This document shows, piece by piece, positions 1 to 7,239 of a stretch of 30,681 nucleotides of DNA. Source of the stretch: Candidatus Nomurabacteria bacterium RIFCSPLOWO2_12_FULL_46_14 (lineage in GTDB: Bacteria > Patescibacteriota > Minisyncoccia > Phycocordibacterales > UBA9973). The stretch spans positions 1 to 30,681 of the forward strand of contig MFVV01000018.1 in NCBI GenBank assembly GCA_001786225.1, read 5' to 3'. Each line of letters starts with the position of its first letter. The first letter of the stretch is position 1. Made by a program: the position numbers and the translations under genes. Under the pieces are notes generated by a model. That model ran no database searches. It had not been told where the DNA came from and saw only the letters and a program-made list of their open reading frames with translations.

Positions 1-1061
1 TAGGTTAAAAGAGCTTTTTTAACTACTCTGAGCACACTTTCGAATTCACTTTTTATTTGATCCTCTCTACAAAATGAATGTCCATCGTCCTGACAAAAGC
101 ACCTAAGTCTTGTTAGTCCACTTAGTTCTCCTGGTCTCTCGTCTCTGTATAAATTTGCGAAGTCAGAATATCGAATTGGTAAATCTCTGTAACTTCTGGG
201 TCTAGAGGCATATATTTGAGTATGTTGAGGGCAGTTCATTGGTTTTAGGAAAAAATCTTCCTCGCTGTATTGCGAATGTACCGTAAGCATGTCTTCTTTA
301 TATTTGTCATAATGTCCAGAAATTTTAAATAATTCTGCTTTATTAAAGTTTGGGGTATGTACCTCTCCATATCCTATTTCCTTATTGAGTTCTCTTGAGA
401 AAGAAATTATAGAGTTACGGACAATGGCTCCCTTGGGAGTATATAATGGCATACCACTTCCAACTAAATCTGAAAAAACTAAAAGATCTTGTTCTCTCGC
501 TATCTTTCTATGATCTCTTTTTATAGCCTCTTCTCGCTGTTCTAGATGTGCGTTAAGTTCTGCCTTGGTCTCAAATGCCAGGCCATAAATACGAGTCAGC
601 ATTTTATTTTTCTCGTCGCCGCGCCAGTAGGCGCCGGCGACGCGGTCCAGCTTGAAGGCATCCGGTTTTATATCTTTACTCGGATTCTCCACATGGCCAC
701 CGCGGCAGAGGTCCACGAAATCCCCTGATTTATAAAAAGTAATTTTCTCGCCCTTCCCGGCTATTTCTTCTATCAGTTCTAATTTGTAGGGATTATCTTT
801 ATTATGTTCTTTCGCTTCAGCTTCTGTTTTTTCTTCACCCTTAAATTCTGTCCAGCTTTTCAGAATCTCCTTCATTTTCTTCTCTATTTTTGGCAGGTCC
901 TTGTCGGAGATAGGAGAAGAAAATTCAAAATCATAGTAAAAGCCGTTATCTATCGCCGGGCCGATGGTCCGCAGGGTGTCGGGCCAAATTTCCATCACCG
1001 CCGCAGCTAAAAGATGCGCCAGGGAATGCCTTTGGGAGTCCAGTTTATTTTGCTCGCTCAT
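1..1061 (-). CDS. thrS: Threonyl-tRNA synthetase, N-terminal 353 residues (cut by left edge)
   Basis: Charges tRNA-Thr in the cytoplasm. Translated by eye from the minus strand. The protein opens MSEQNKLDSQRHSLAHLLAAAV, giving the HxxxH motif of the ThrRS/AlaRS editing domain, and later SGDFVDLCRGGHV, the Cys/His part of that same zinc-like editing site. The class II catalytic core follows, with MNCPQHTQIYASRPRSYRDL, then RYSDFANLYRDE and the motif-2 region around RLRCFCQDDGHSFC. The usual N-terminal TGS domain (about 60 residues in E. coli) is absent, because the editing domain begins almost at the start codon and a stop lies in frame at 1095-1097. A second in-frame ATG is at 1079, but an extended -10 box covers it, so 1061 is preferred. 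The C-terminal catalytic and anticodon-binding parts lie outside the window. It is divergent from rpmF. Identity is very secure. Confidence 0.96.
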   Translation of the reverse strand, partial: MSEQNKLDSQRHSLAHLLAAAVMEIWPDTLRTIGPAIDNGFYYDFEFSSPISDKDLPKIEKKMKEILKSWTEFKGEEKTEAEAKEHNKDNPYKLELIEEIAGKGEKITFYKSGDFVDLCRGGHVENPSKDIKPDAFKLDRVAGAYWRGDEKNKMLTRIYGLAFETKAELNAHLEQREEAIKRDHRKIAREQDLLVFSDLVGSGMPLYTPKGAIVRNSIISFSRELNKEIGYGEVHTPNFNKAELFKISGHYDKYKEDMLTVHSQYSEEDFFLKPMNCPQHTQIYASRPRSYRDLPIRYSDFANLYRDERPGELSGLTRLRCFCQDDGHSFCREDQIKSEFESVLRVVKKALLT

Positions 1062-1069
1062 ACAAAACA

Positions 1070-1078
1070 ATAATATCA
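1070..1078 (-). promoter_or_regulatory. Extended -10 promoter of thrS, near-leaderless
   Basis: The minus strand reads TG-A-TATTAT, an extended -10 element. Its last base is 8 bases before the ATG at 1061, so transcription would start about 2 bases before the start codon. No Shine-Dalgarno sequence is visible. Inferred from consensus only. Confidence 0.45.
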
Positions 1079-1110
1079 TACTTTTATTTGCTTTTCATCC
1101 TGGCTTCGCA

Positions 1111-1172
1111 AACTCAGGTTTTTTCTCACTCCTCGCGCATTTACCGCCAAGGCGCTCGAAAAAACCTGAGTT
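1111..1172. repeat. 15-bp perfect inverted repeat between divergent thrS and rpmF promoters
   Basis: The arms aactcaggttttttc (1111-1125) and gaaaaaacctgagtt (1158-1172) are exact reverse complements around a 32-base loop. A T-run follows at 1192-1200. Both predicted promoters point away from the element, so it is not an obvious terminator for either gene. It may be an operator, a dispersed hairpin repeat, or a terminator remnant. Confidence 0.7.
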
Positions 1173-1182
1173 CGGCTCCGCT

Positions 1183-1210
1183 TTGCTTTTAGTTTTTTTT
1201 ATGCTAGGAT
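1183..1210 (+). promoter_or_regulatory. Promoter of rpmF with extended -10
   Basis: TTGCTT (1183-1188), a 16-base spacer, then TAGGAT (1205-1210) preceded by TG-C. The predicted start at about 1217 leaves a leader of only about 4 bases before the ATG at 1221. Consensus-based inference. Confidence 0.45.
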
Positions 1211-1220
1211 AAAAAACAAT

Positions 1221-1448
1221 ATGGTAGTCCGAATGAGACATACAAAATCGCATACCAAGAATCGGCGGAGCCACCACGCCCTCTCGGCCGTCAATTTTAT
1301 GAAATGCGAAAACTGCCAAACGCCAAAACCGCGCCACACCGTCTGCCCGTCCTGTGGCTTTTATCGGGGGAAGAAGGTCTTGGATATGGTGAAAAAGACG
1401 GAAAAAAGACAGAAGAAGGCAAAAGCGCGAGAGGCGACACAGAAGTAG
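1221..1448 (+). CDS. rpmF: 50S ribosomal protein bL32
   Basis: Structural protein of the large ribosomal subunit near the peptidyl transferase exit region. The 75-residue product begins MVVRMRHTKSHTKNRRSHHA, the basic bL32 N-terminus with its RRSHHAL block, and continues with a zinc ribbon of the form CENC followed by CPSCG. The tail is rich in Lys and Arg, as expected for an RNA-binding extension. Length is in the normal range or slightly long. The first ATG is chosen because family members carry a few residues before the RMRHT stretch and because a promoter-like extended -10 lies just upstream. It is divergent from thrS and stands alone before an AT-rich repeat region. Confidence 0.93.
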   Translation: MVVRMRHTKSHTKNRRSHHALSAVNFMKCENCQTPKPRHTVCPSCGFYRGKKVLDMVKKTEKRQKKAKAREATQK

Positions 1449-1450
1449 TT

Positions 1451-1512
1451 ATAAAGTATAAAGTTATAAAGTTTGTAAAGTTTTGAGAAATTTCTTTTAA
1501 CTTTATAAACTT
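1451..1512. repeat. Tandem ATAAAGT units with an inverted copy downstream
   Basis: ATAAAGT occurs at 1451, 1458 and 1466, with a variant TAAAGT at 1476. The stretch 1469-1482 is then repeated inverted, with one mismatch, at 1499-1512 (aactttataaactt), giving a 14-bp hairpin with a 16-base loop. It fills the gap between rpmF and nusB and could end rpmF transcription or act as a binding site. Confidence 0.6.
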
Positions 1513-1531
1513 GATGACTTTCGACTAATCC

Positions 1532-2431
1532 ATGGCTAACCGACATCTTTCCAGGTCAATAGTTCTGCAAACTCTTTTTGAATTGGATTTCAATAAATTC
1601 CAGGACCTGGATGTCAGGGCGACGGTGGCCCGCAATATCCGGGAATTCGCGCTGGGGATGGAGGACGACGCCTTCGTTTACGCGCTGGCGGATCAGGTTA
1701 TCAAGAAGCGCGCGGCGGTGGATGAAATAATAGAAAAAGCCGCACCGGAATGGCCGCTCTCTAAAATATCCCTGGTGGACAGAAATATTCTCCGCATCGG
1801 GCTCTGCGAGCTCCTTTTCGGTAATCGCCGAGAGGTGCCGCCCAAGGTGGCCATCAACGAGGCCATTGAGCTCGCCAAAACATTCGGCGGGGAGAATTCC
1901 GGCAAGTTCGTCAATGGCGTCTTGGGCGCGGTTTACAAGGAAATCGGCGAACCGGGTAAAGAGGAAACAAGCAAAAAGAAAAATAACTCTCCGGTGGACC
2001 CCGGTAAACTGCCGGTGGAGAAATTCGGCGGTGCTCTGGTCTACGCCCGCGAAGGCGGCAATCTCTTTCTGGCCCTGGTTCACGATGTCTTCGGCTACTG
2101 GACGCTTTCCAAAGGCCATATTGATTCGGAAGAAACCGAAGAAGAGGGAACGATGAAAAGAATCAAAGAAGAAATCGGCCTCCCGATAGAGATAAAAGAA
2201 AAGCTTGGCGACAATGAATACGTGGCTTCCCATCCGGAGAAAGGAAAAATTCTGAAGAAGGTGGCATACTTCCTGGCGGAGAGCGAATATCGGCCCTTCC
2301 ATTTTGAACCTTCCGGGGGTCTGGATGAAGCCAAGTGGTTCCAGATTAAGGAAGTGCCAGAACTCCGCATTTACAACGACATCATCCCCCTTATCGGCAA
2401 AGCCATTGAAATTATAAGTAAACAGCCATGA
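1532..2431 (+). CDS. nusB: NusB antitermination factor fused to a NUDIX domain
   Basis: Residues 1-140 are a NusB-type all-helical domain. The N-terminus MANRHLSRSIVLQTLFELDF and the later LVDRNILRIGLCELLF and INEAIELAKTFGGENSGKFVNGVLGAV are classic. NusB with NusE (S10) binds boxA RNA and promotes rRNA antitermination. After a polar linker (about 141-160), residues 161-299 form a NUDIX fold. The NUDIX box starts at G195 (SKGH) and ends EEIGL (213-217), with correct spacing (Gx5E, x7) but Lys-Arg at 209-210 where the consensus has Arg-Glu. The first Glu of the REUxEE metal-binding helix is therefore lost, while E213 and E214 remain. The stop codon overlaps the rnc start (ATGA), so the two are translationally coupled. 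The NusB assignment is secure. The activity of the second domain is uncertain. Confidence 0.92.
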   Translation: MANRHLSRSIVLQTLFELDFNKFQDLDVRATVARNIREFALGMEDDAFVYALADQVIKKRAAVDEIIEKAAPEWPLSKISLVDRNILRIGLCELLFGNRREVPPKVAINEAIELAKTFGGENSGKFVNGVLGAVYKEIGEPGKEETSKKKNNSPVDPGKLPVEKFGGALVYAREGGNLFLALVHDVFGYWTLSKGHIDSEETEEEGTMKRIKEEIGLPIEIKEKLGDNEYVASHPEKGKILKKVAYFLAESEYRPFHFEPSGGLDEAKWFQIKEVPELRIYNDIIPLIGKAIEIISKQP

Positions 2432-3123
2432 TAAATTTTTCAGACTTTGAAAAGAAAACCAGCATTATTTTTAAGGACAAAGAGCTTTTGAAACAAGCCT
2501 TTGTTCATCGTTCCTACATCAATGAAAATCCCAAAGCGGGACTTTTCCACAACGAACGTCTGGAGTTTTTAGGCGATGCCGTCCTGGAGCTCGCGGTGAC
2601 TGATTTTCTCTACCGACAATATCCGTCGTATACCGAAGGCGAACTGACTGCGGTTCGCTCCGCTCTGGTCAATGCCATAATTATTTCCGAAGTGGCGGCG
2701 AAAATGGGGATGAATGATTATTTGCTTCTCTCCCGCGGAGAGGCTAAGGATAACGGCAAGGCCCGGCAATATATTCTGGCCAATACTTATGAAGCTTACG
2801 TGGGAGCGGTGTATTTGGACCAGGGCTATGCCCGAGCCGAGAATTTGGTCCGGGATACCGTCTTGCCAAACGTCTCGGAAATCGTGGCCAAGAAACTCTG
2901 GCGGGATGCCAAAAGCTTGGTGCAGGAGAAAGCGCAGGAGTTGGTGGCGGTCACTCCTGCTTACAAAGTTCTACAGGAGGCGGGGCCGGACCACGACAAG
3001 CATTTTACGGTGGGCATATTTTTCGGTCCAGAAAAAATAGCGGAGGGCAAAGGAAAAAGCAAACAGGAGGCGGAACAGCGAGCCGCGGAAGCCGCATTAA
3101 AAGCAAAGAATTGGCTGGACTGA
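2428..3123 (+). CDS. rnc: Ribonuclease III
   Basis: Double-strand-specific endoribonuclease for rRNA precursor and mRNA processing. The 231-residue protein has the endonuclease signature ERLEFLGDAVLELAV (43-57) with the metal-binding Glu and Asp, preceded by the helix LKQAFVHRSYINEN. A second acidic site lies in NTYEAYVGAVYLDQGY. A C-terminal dsRNA-binding domain covers about 158-228 and ends in GKSKQEAEQRAAEAAL. Length is normal for the family. The start codon overlaps the nusB stop by the ATGA arrangement, and smc begins 6 bases after its stop, so nusB, rnc and smc look co-transcribed. The rnc-smc neighbourhood is common in bacteria. Confidence 0.96.
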   Translation: MINFSDFEKKTSIIFKDKELLKQAFVHRSYINENPKAGLFHNERLEFLGDAVLELAVTDFLYRQYPSYTEGELTAVRSALVNAIIISEVAAKMGMNDYLLLSRGEAKDNGKARQYILANTYEAYVGAVYLDQGYARAENLVRDTVLPNVSEIVAKKLWRDAKSLVQEKAQELVAVTPAYKVLQEAGPDHDKHFTVGIFFGPEKIAEGKGKSKQEAEQRAAEAALKAKNWLD

Positions 3124-3129
3124 TTATAT

Positions 3130-5235
3130 ATGCAGCTTAAAAGCTTACAGCTCTCCGGCTTTAAATCCTTCGCCCAGAAAACTATTCTGGAATTTAAAGA
3201 CCCCATCGTAGCCATTGTCGGCCCCAACGGTAGCGGCAAATCCAACGTGGTAGAAGCCATCCGTTTCGTCCTGGGAGAACAATCCATCAAATCTCTGCGC
3301 GGCAAAACGGGCGGCGATTTAATTTTCAAAGGCTCCAAAAAACTCAGCAGTCTCTCCCGGGCCGGGGTGACCATTTATTTTGACAATCGGGACCGGCTTT
3401 TCAAACTGACCAACGAGGGCGGCGAAGAAATAAATCTGAATTTTGACACTGTCAGTATCTCTCGCGAGGTTTTTCCGGACGGGGTGAATAAATACATACT
3501 TAACGGCTCCGAAATTCGGCTGAAAGACATTCATCAGCTCCTTTCTTCCGTCAATATCGGTTCTTCCGGCCATCATATTATTTCCCAGGGCGAGGCGGAC
3601 CGTATTTTAAACGCCAACCCTCGGGAGCTCCGGGAGATGGTGGAAGACGCGCTGGGGCTCAAAATCTATCAATATAAAATAAAAGAATCGGAACGCAAAC
3701 TGGAGCGGGCAGAGGCGAATATCAAAGAAGTCGCTATGCTCCGCCGGGAGAATGCGCCCCATCTTAAATTTTTAGAGAGACAAGTGGAGAAGTTTGCCAA
3801 GGCCAAAGCAATGAAGAGCGAGCTCCTTGGCCTGTATCGGATTTATCTTAAAGGGGAGAGCATTCATCTGGCAAAAGAAAAGGGAGAAATTTCGGCAGAG
3901 CGGAAAAATCTGGAGGCGAAGCTCTTGCGTCTGGAGAGAGATATGGGGGAACTGCCAGCCCCATTGGCGGAGAAGGAAAATTCTCTGGAGGAATCCGTGC
4001 GGGAAAAAGAAAGGCAAAGTTCCCAAATCCGGATGGAAAAAGACAGCCTCTCCCGCAAGCTGGGGCGGACCCAGGGCCTCTTGGAACTTAAAGAGAAAAG
4101 AGTGCAGATGTCCGGCAAATGCCCTCTCTGCGGCAGTGTGATGGTCAAAAGGGAAGAAGACGAGAGAGAGCTGGAAGGTCTCAAGGAAACGGAAAGAGAG
4201 GTGCTTGAGGCCATCCAGCACCAAGACGACCAAGAGCTAAAACTGCAAGCGGAAATCGCGTCTCTAGAGGTGGCTATCGAGGCCGACCGGGACCGCCGGC
4301 GTTCCGGAGACTTGAAGAAAATGGAACTGACTATGGAAAAAAATAAAATCCTCTCCGAGATTAATCTGGTTAAAATACGGGAGGACCAGCTCGCGCACGC
4401 GGAGAATGATTTTCAGAACGAAATTAAGGAAGGCCAGGCGCTGGTCGGAGATGAAATTTCGTCTTATCGGGATTTTATTCGGCCTGACGAGCCGGACGGG
4501 CAGGTCCAAGAAGAGAATCGCAAGAAGATAGAGCGCCTGAAGATAAAACTGGAAGACGCAGGGTTGGGTAACGACCGCGAGGTTATCAAGGAATTTGAAG
4601 AAGTTTCCAAACGGGACCAATTTTTGGAACAGGAAATGGCGGACCTGGAGCGGAGCATCCAATCTCTAGAGACTCTTATGGCGGACCTCAAAGAAAAAAT
4701 TGAACTGGAGTTCCAGGCCGGAGTCAAAAGAATAAACACGGAGTTCCAGGAATTTTTTGCTCTGATGTTCGGCGGTGGCTGGGCTTCGCTCTCTGTAATC
4801 CTAGTAAATCGGAGAAGGCGCAACACGGCCGAAGAAGAGGAGGAAGAACTGTCGGAGGAGACAGAAGAAATTGTCGCCGAAAAAGGAGTAGAGATAAATG
4901 TGTCTTTGCCCCACAAAAAAGTCAAAGAATTGAATGCCCTCTCCGGCGGGGAGAGGTCGCTCACTTCCATTGCCCTTCTTTTCGCCATGTCCCAGGTCAA
5001 CCCTCCGCCTTTTCTGGTCCTGGACGAGACGGACGCGGCACTGGACGAAGCCAACTCCCGCAAATACGGCGACATGCTGGAAAAACTTTCCAAGCATTCC
5101 GAACTTATAGTGGTGACCCACAATCGGGAGACCATGTCTCGCGCCGGCGTGCTCTACGGCGTAACCATCGGCCAAGACGGCGCCTCCAAGCTTCTCTCCG
5201 TCCGCTTTGACCAAGCCGCCGCCATCGCCAAGTAA
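3130..5235 (+). CDS. smc: Short SMC-type ATPase with a CxxC zinc-hook-like tip instead of a hinge
   Basis: Chromosome organisation ATPase of the SMC class. The N-terminal head starts MQLKSLQLSGFKSFAQKT with Walker A GPNGSGKS at 31-38 and the SMC-typical VLGEQSIKSLRG stretch. The C-terminal head has signature LSGGE (604-608), Walker B FLVLDE (628-633), D-loop ALDE and the switch His in VVTHNRE. The middle (about 170-560) is charged, heptad-like coiled coil. At 701 residues it is far shorter than canonical SMC (about 1150-1200). I find no hinge-like globular sequence near the centre. Instead CPLC sits at 331-334, close to the midpoint, flanked by coiled coil as in Rad50/SbcC zinc hooks. The head is clearly SMC rather than SbcC. 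It may be the only condensin ATPase of this cell or a divergent paralogue; neighbours rnc and nusB do not decide this. Confidence 0.9.
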   Translation: MQLKSLQLSGFKSFAQKTILEFKDPIVAIVGPNGSGKSNVVEAIRFVLGEQSIKSLRGKTGGDLIFKGSKKLSSLSRAGVTIYFDNRDRLFKLTNEGGEEINLNFDTVSISREVFPDGVNKYILNGSEIRLKDIHQLLSSVNIGSSGHHIISQGEADRILNANPRELREMVEDALGLKIYQYKIKESERKLERAEANIKEVAMLRRENAPHLKFLERQVEKFAKAKAMKSELLGLYRIYLKGESIHLAKEKGEISAERKNLEAKLLRLERDMGELPAPLAEKENSLEESVREKERQSSQIRMEKDSLSRKLGRTQGLLELKEKRVQMSGKCPLCGSVMVKREEDERELEGLKETEREVLEAIQHQDDQELKLQAEIASLEVAIEADRDRRRSGDLKKMELTMEKNKILSEINLVKIREDQLAHAENDFQNEIKEGQALVGDEISSYRDFIRPDEPDGQVQEENRKKIERLKIKLEDAGLGNDREVIKEFEEVSKRDQFLEQEMADLERSIQSLETLMADLKEKIELEFQAGVKRINTEFQEFFALMFGGGWASLSVILVNRRRRNTAEEEEEELSEETEEIVAEKGVEINVSLPHKKVKELNALSGGERSLTSIALLFAMSQVNPPPFLVLDETDAALDEANSRKYGDMLEKLSKHSELIVVTHNRETMSRAGVLYGVTIGQDGASKLLSVRFDQAAAIAK

Positions 5236-5236
5236 C

Positions 5237-5276
5237 ATTGTTTACTATCCTGACGGCCGTCAGTGTAGTAAACAAT
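5237..5276. repeat. 40-bp palindrome between convergent genes, possible bidirectional terminator
   Basis: The arms start attgtttacta and end tagtaaacaat, with ctgacgg/ccgtcag at the centre. Eighteen of twenty base pairs match. It begins 1 base after the smc stop codon and faces the end of the minus-strand carboxypeptidase gene. It lacks a strong T-run, so a terminator role is inferred from position and stem only. The GTTTAC/GTAAAC arms recur after trmD. Confidence 0.65.
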
Positions 5277-5284
5277 CAGGGGTT

Positions 5285-5320
5285 ACGTATATACGTACGT
5301 ATATACGTGAGTATATACGT
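5285..5320. repeat. Three tandem 12-bp units of palindrome acgtatatacgt
   Basis: Units at 5285-5296 and 5297-5308 are identical and each is a perfect palindrome. The third, 5309-5320 (gagtatatacgt), differs at its first three bases. The same unit type recurs at 24876-24899. A unit this short cannot form a useful RNA hairpin alone, so a DNA-binding site or a dispersed repeat is likelier. Confidence 0.8.
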
Positions 5321-5325
5321 CCCTC

Positions 5326-7239
5326 TTACCTAAAATTTATTTTCTCCTCTTTGCCGTAAATTATTCTCTCCGGCTGGAAGGTTTTGGAGTTTAGTTTGAC
5401 GATATTTTTTTGGATGGAGATGTTGCCGTCCCGCCAGATTTTTATACCGAGGAGCATACCCTGCATCGTGTCCTCCGAGAATCCCTGGTCAAAAATGAAA
5501 TTGCCCAAAGAGTAGGCAATGAAGCCCACGCACGAACTTTGAGTGCAATCTTTTTGGCTGTAAACTCCCGTGTCTTGTATTACATGAGGATGATGCCCCA
5601 CTACTATCTTTGCTCCATTATCAATAGCCTTATGCGCCAGAGTCTCCTGCCGAGCGTTGTGCTTTTTCTGATATTCTTCGCCCCAGTGGAAGGATACTAT
5701 CAAATAATCAACCTGGGCGCTGGCGTTTTTTATAATTTCTTCCAGGCGGGGATTGTCGGCCAGCAAAACGCCGGTTTTGTCCTCTCTCGCCGCCATGCCG
5801 GCCGGGCCCTTATCAGAGAAGCCAAGAAATCCTATTTTCATTCCGTATTTTTCAATAATGGCTGGTTTCTCCGCGTCTTTCTCATCCAGGCCGCCACCGG
5901 TGTAAAGAACCTCGTTTTCCTTCAGTCGGCTTAGAGTGTCAATGTAGGCCGGCAAGCCCCAGTCGCCCACGTGATTGTTGGCGACCGATAAGATGCTTAT
6001 GCCCGCGCCCCGGAGAGCCGGCACCACCGAGGGGTCCATGCGGAAAGAATAAAGATTGCCGAGGTCTTGGCCTTTGTCCGAGGCCGTGCCTTCTAAATTG
6101 GCAAAGACGATGTCAAATTTTTTGAGAATACTTAGTTTTTCCAGAAAGGCGGAATAATCCCCGCCGAAATTTCGGACAACAGAATTGCGGACACCCCGAG
6201 CCAGCATCAGGTCGCCTCCAGCGAGGATGGTCACGTAATCCGGCTCACGGATATCCGGCACGCCGATTTTTTCCCGCACCCAGTCAATGCGGGCATTTTC
6301 CTCGCCGCCGTAATAGACGTTCTTTTGGAGATATTTTAAAATATTCTCCGTGTCTTTTTTACGATCGGGACTCTTCAAGAGAACAATCGCAATAGGACGG
6401 GAACTCGTTTTAGACAAGAGAACATCGAAAAGAAAAACACCTGTTTCTTTAGATACCTCGGTGAAACCGCTTTTGCCTCCCAGATATCCGGGATTTTTGA
6501 GGAACTGGCTGGTGTTGTACCAAGTGTGTTTTTGGTCGGTGTAGCTCCGATTTTTGCTTATGGCTAAGATGTCCGGCTTTTTTTGCTTTAAATATCCCGC
6601 CAGGCGAAATAAATCTAGGGCCGAGGATTGATTTAAGGAAGAGAGGCCACTCGGGTCCGCGAAGGAGGTATTCTCCATTTTCAATCGGGCCGCTTCCTGA
6701 TTCATCTTGGTTATAAAAATATCCAAACCGAAATGCTCCGCCAGAACCGCGGCGGCGTCGTTGCTGGATTCCAAGAGGAGGGGATACAGGAGATTGCTTA
6801 TTTTTATTTTTTCGCCCGTACGCAGATTGCCATTGGAGCCGTAAGTGGCGAGGGCGGCGCGACTGACCTTGGCTTCCTCGCCGGCCTCGGCGATTCCACT
6901 GGCGACCAAAGCGGTCATCAGTTTGGAGACCGAAGCGATGGCGAGCTTTTTGTCCGCGTTCCGGCTCAAAATAACTTCGCCGGTATTCAAGTCGCCCACC
7001 AGGTAAGCTAGAGCGGAGACCTTCGGCTTCTGTGTCCAGTCTCTTAAATAATAAAAGTATTTGGCTATGGTTTCCGTATCCGGCAGAATCTCTATCACTC
7101 CGGCGCCGAGGCCGGCCGGCCGTACTCTCTGCCGGCTGTCCCCAAAATTGAAAAGATAGGAAATTAAGATAAATCCCAAAACAGCCAGAAGAAGGGCGAA
7201 GAGAGTGGTTCTAGTTTTGAAATTGGAAAGTAATTTCAT
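5326..7239 (-). CDS. Membrane-anchored D-alanyl-D-alanine carboxypeptidase fused to a CapA-type metallophosphatase-like domain
   Basis: The 637-residue protein starts with a short basic segment and one hydrophobic helix (about 11-32), a signal anchor placing the rest outside the membrane. Residues about 70-310 are a peptidase S11 (PBP5-like) domain with all three serine penicillin-binding motifs: SVSK at 103-106, SSN at 158-160 and KSG at 256-258 (the usual KTG as KSG). It should trim the terminal D-Ala from peptidoglycan stem peptides. Residues about 335-600 match the CapA/PgsA family: ILAGGDLMLARGV, FANLEG, VANNHVGDWG, SFHWGEEY, GHHPHV and AYSLGNFIFDQ. CapA-like proteins are linked to capsule or poly-gamma-glutamate export, but substrates are mostly unknown. 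Its ATG overlaps the rnr stop (ATGA). Domain calls are secure; the joint function is inferred. Confidence 0.88.
   Translation of the reverse strand: MKLLSNFKTRTTLFALLLAVLGFILISYLFNFGDSRQRVRPAGLGAGVIEILPDTETIAKYFYYLRDWTQKPKVSALAYLVGDLNTGEVILSRNADKKLAIASVSKLMTALVASGIAEAGEEAKVSRAALATYGSNGNLRTGEKIKISNLLYPLLLESSNDAAAVLAEHFGLDIFITKMNQEAARLKMENTSFADPSGLSSLNQSSALDLFRLAGYLKQKKPDILAISKNRSYTDQKHTWYNTSQFLKNPGYLGGKSGFTEVSKETGVFLFDVLLSKTSSRPIAIVLLKSPDRKKDTENILKYLQKNVYYGGEENARIDWVREKIGVPDIREPDYVTILAGGDLMLARGVRNSVVRNFGGDYSAFLEKLSILKKFDIVFANLEGTASDKGQDLGNLYSFRMDPSVVPALRGAGISILSVANNHVGDWGLPAYIDTLSRLKENEVLYTGGGLDEKDAEKPAIIEKYGMKIGFLGFSDKGPAGMAAREDKTGVLLADNPRLEEIIKNASAQVDYLIVSFHWGEEYQKKHNARQETLAHKAIDNGAKIVVGHHPHVIQDTGVYSQKDCTQSSCVGFIAYSLGNFIFDQGFSEDTMQGMLLGIKIWRDGNISIQKNIVKLNSKTFQPERIIYGKEEKINFR

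Noticed and set aside
1..1061. Mosaic thrS from recombination, because 1-540 seems poorer in G and C than 600-720
   Set aside because: The difference is modest and confined to a short GC-rich patch; rough counts by eye do not support a breakpoint.
2095..2370. Long reading frames antisense to nusB, smc, rpoB, rpoC and others
   Set aside because: They mirror the codon structure of well-identified genes, have no start context or family motifs, and lie wholly inside them.
5285..5320. CRISPR array
   Set aside because: Units are 12 bases, contiguous and without spacers, and no cas genes are nearby.
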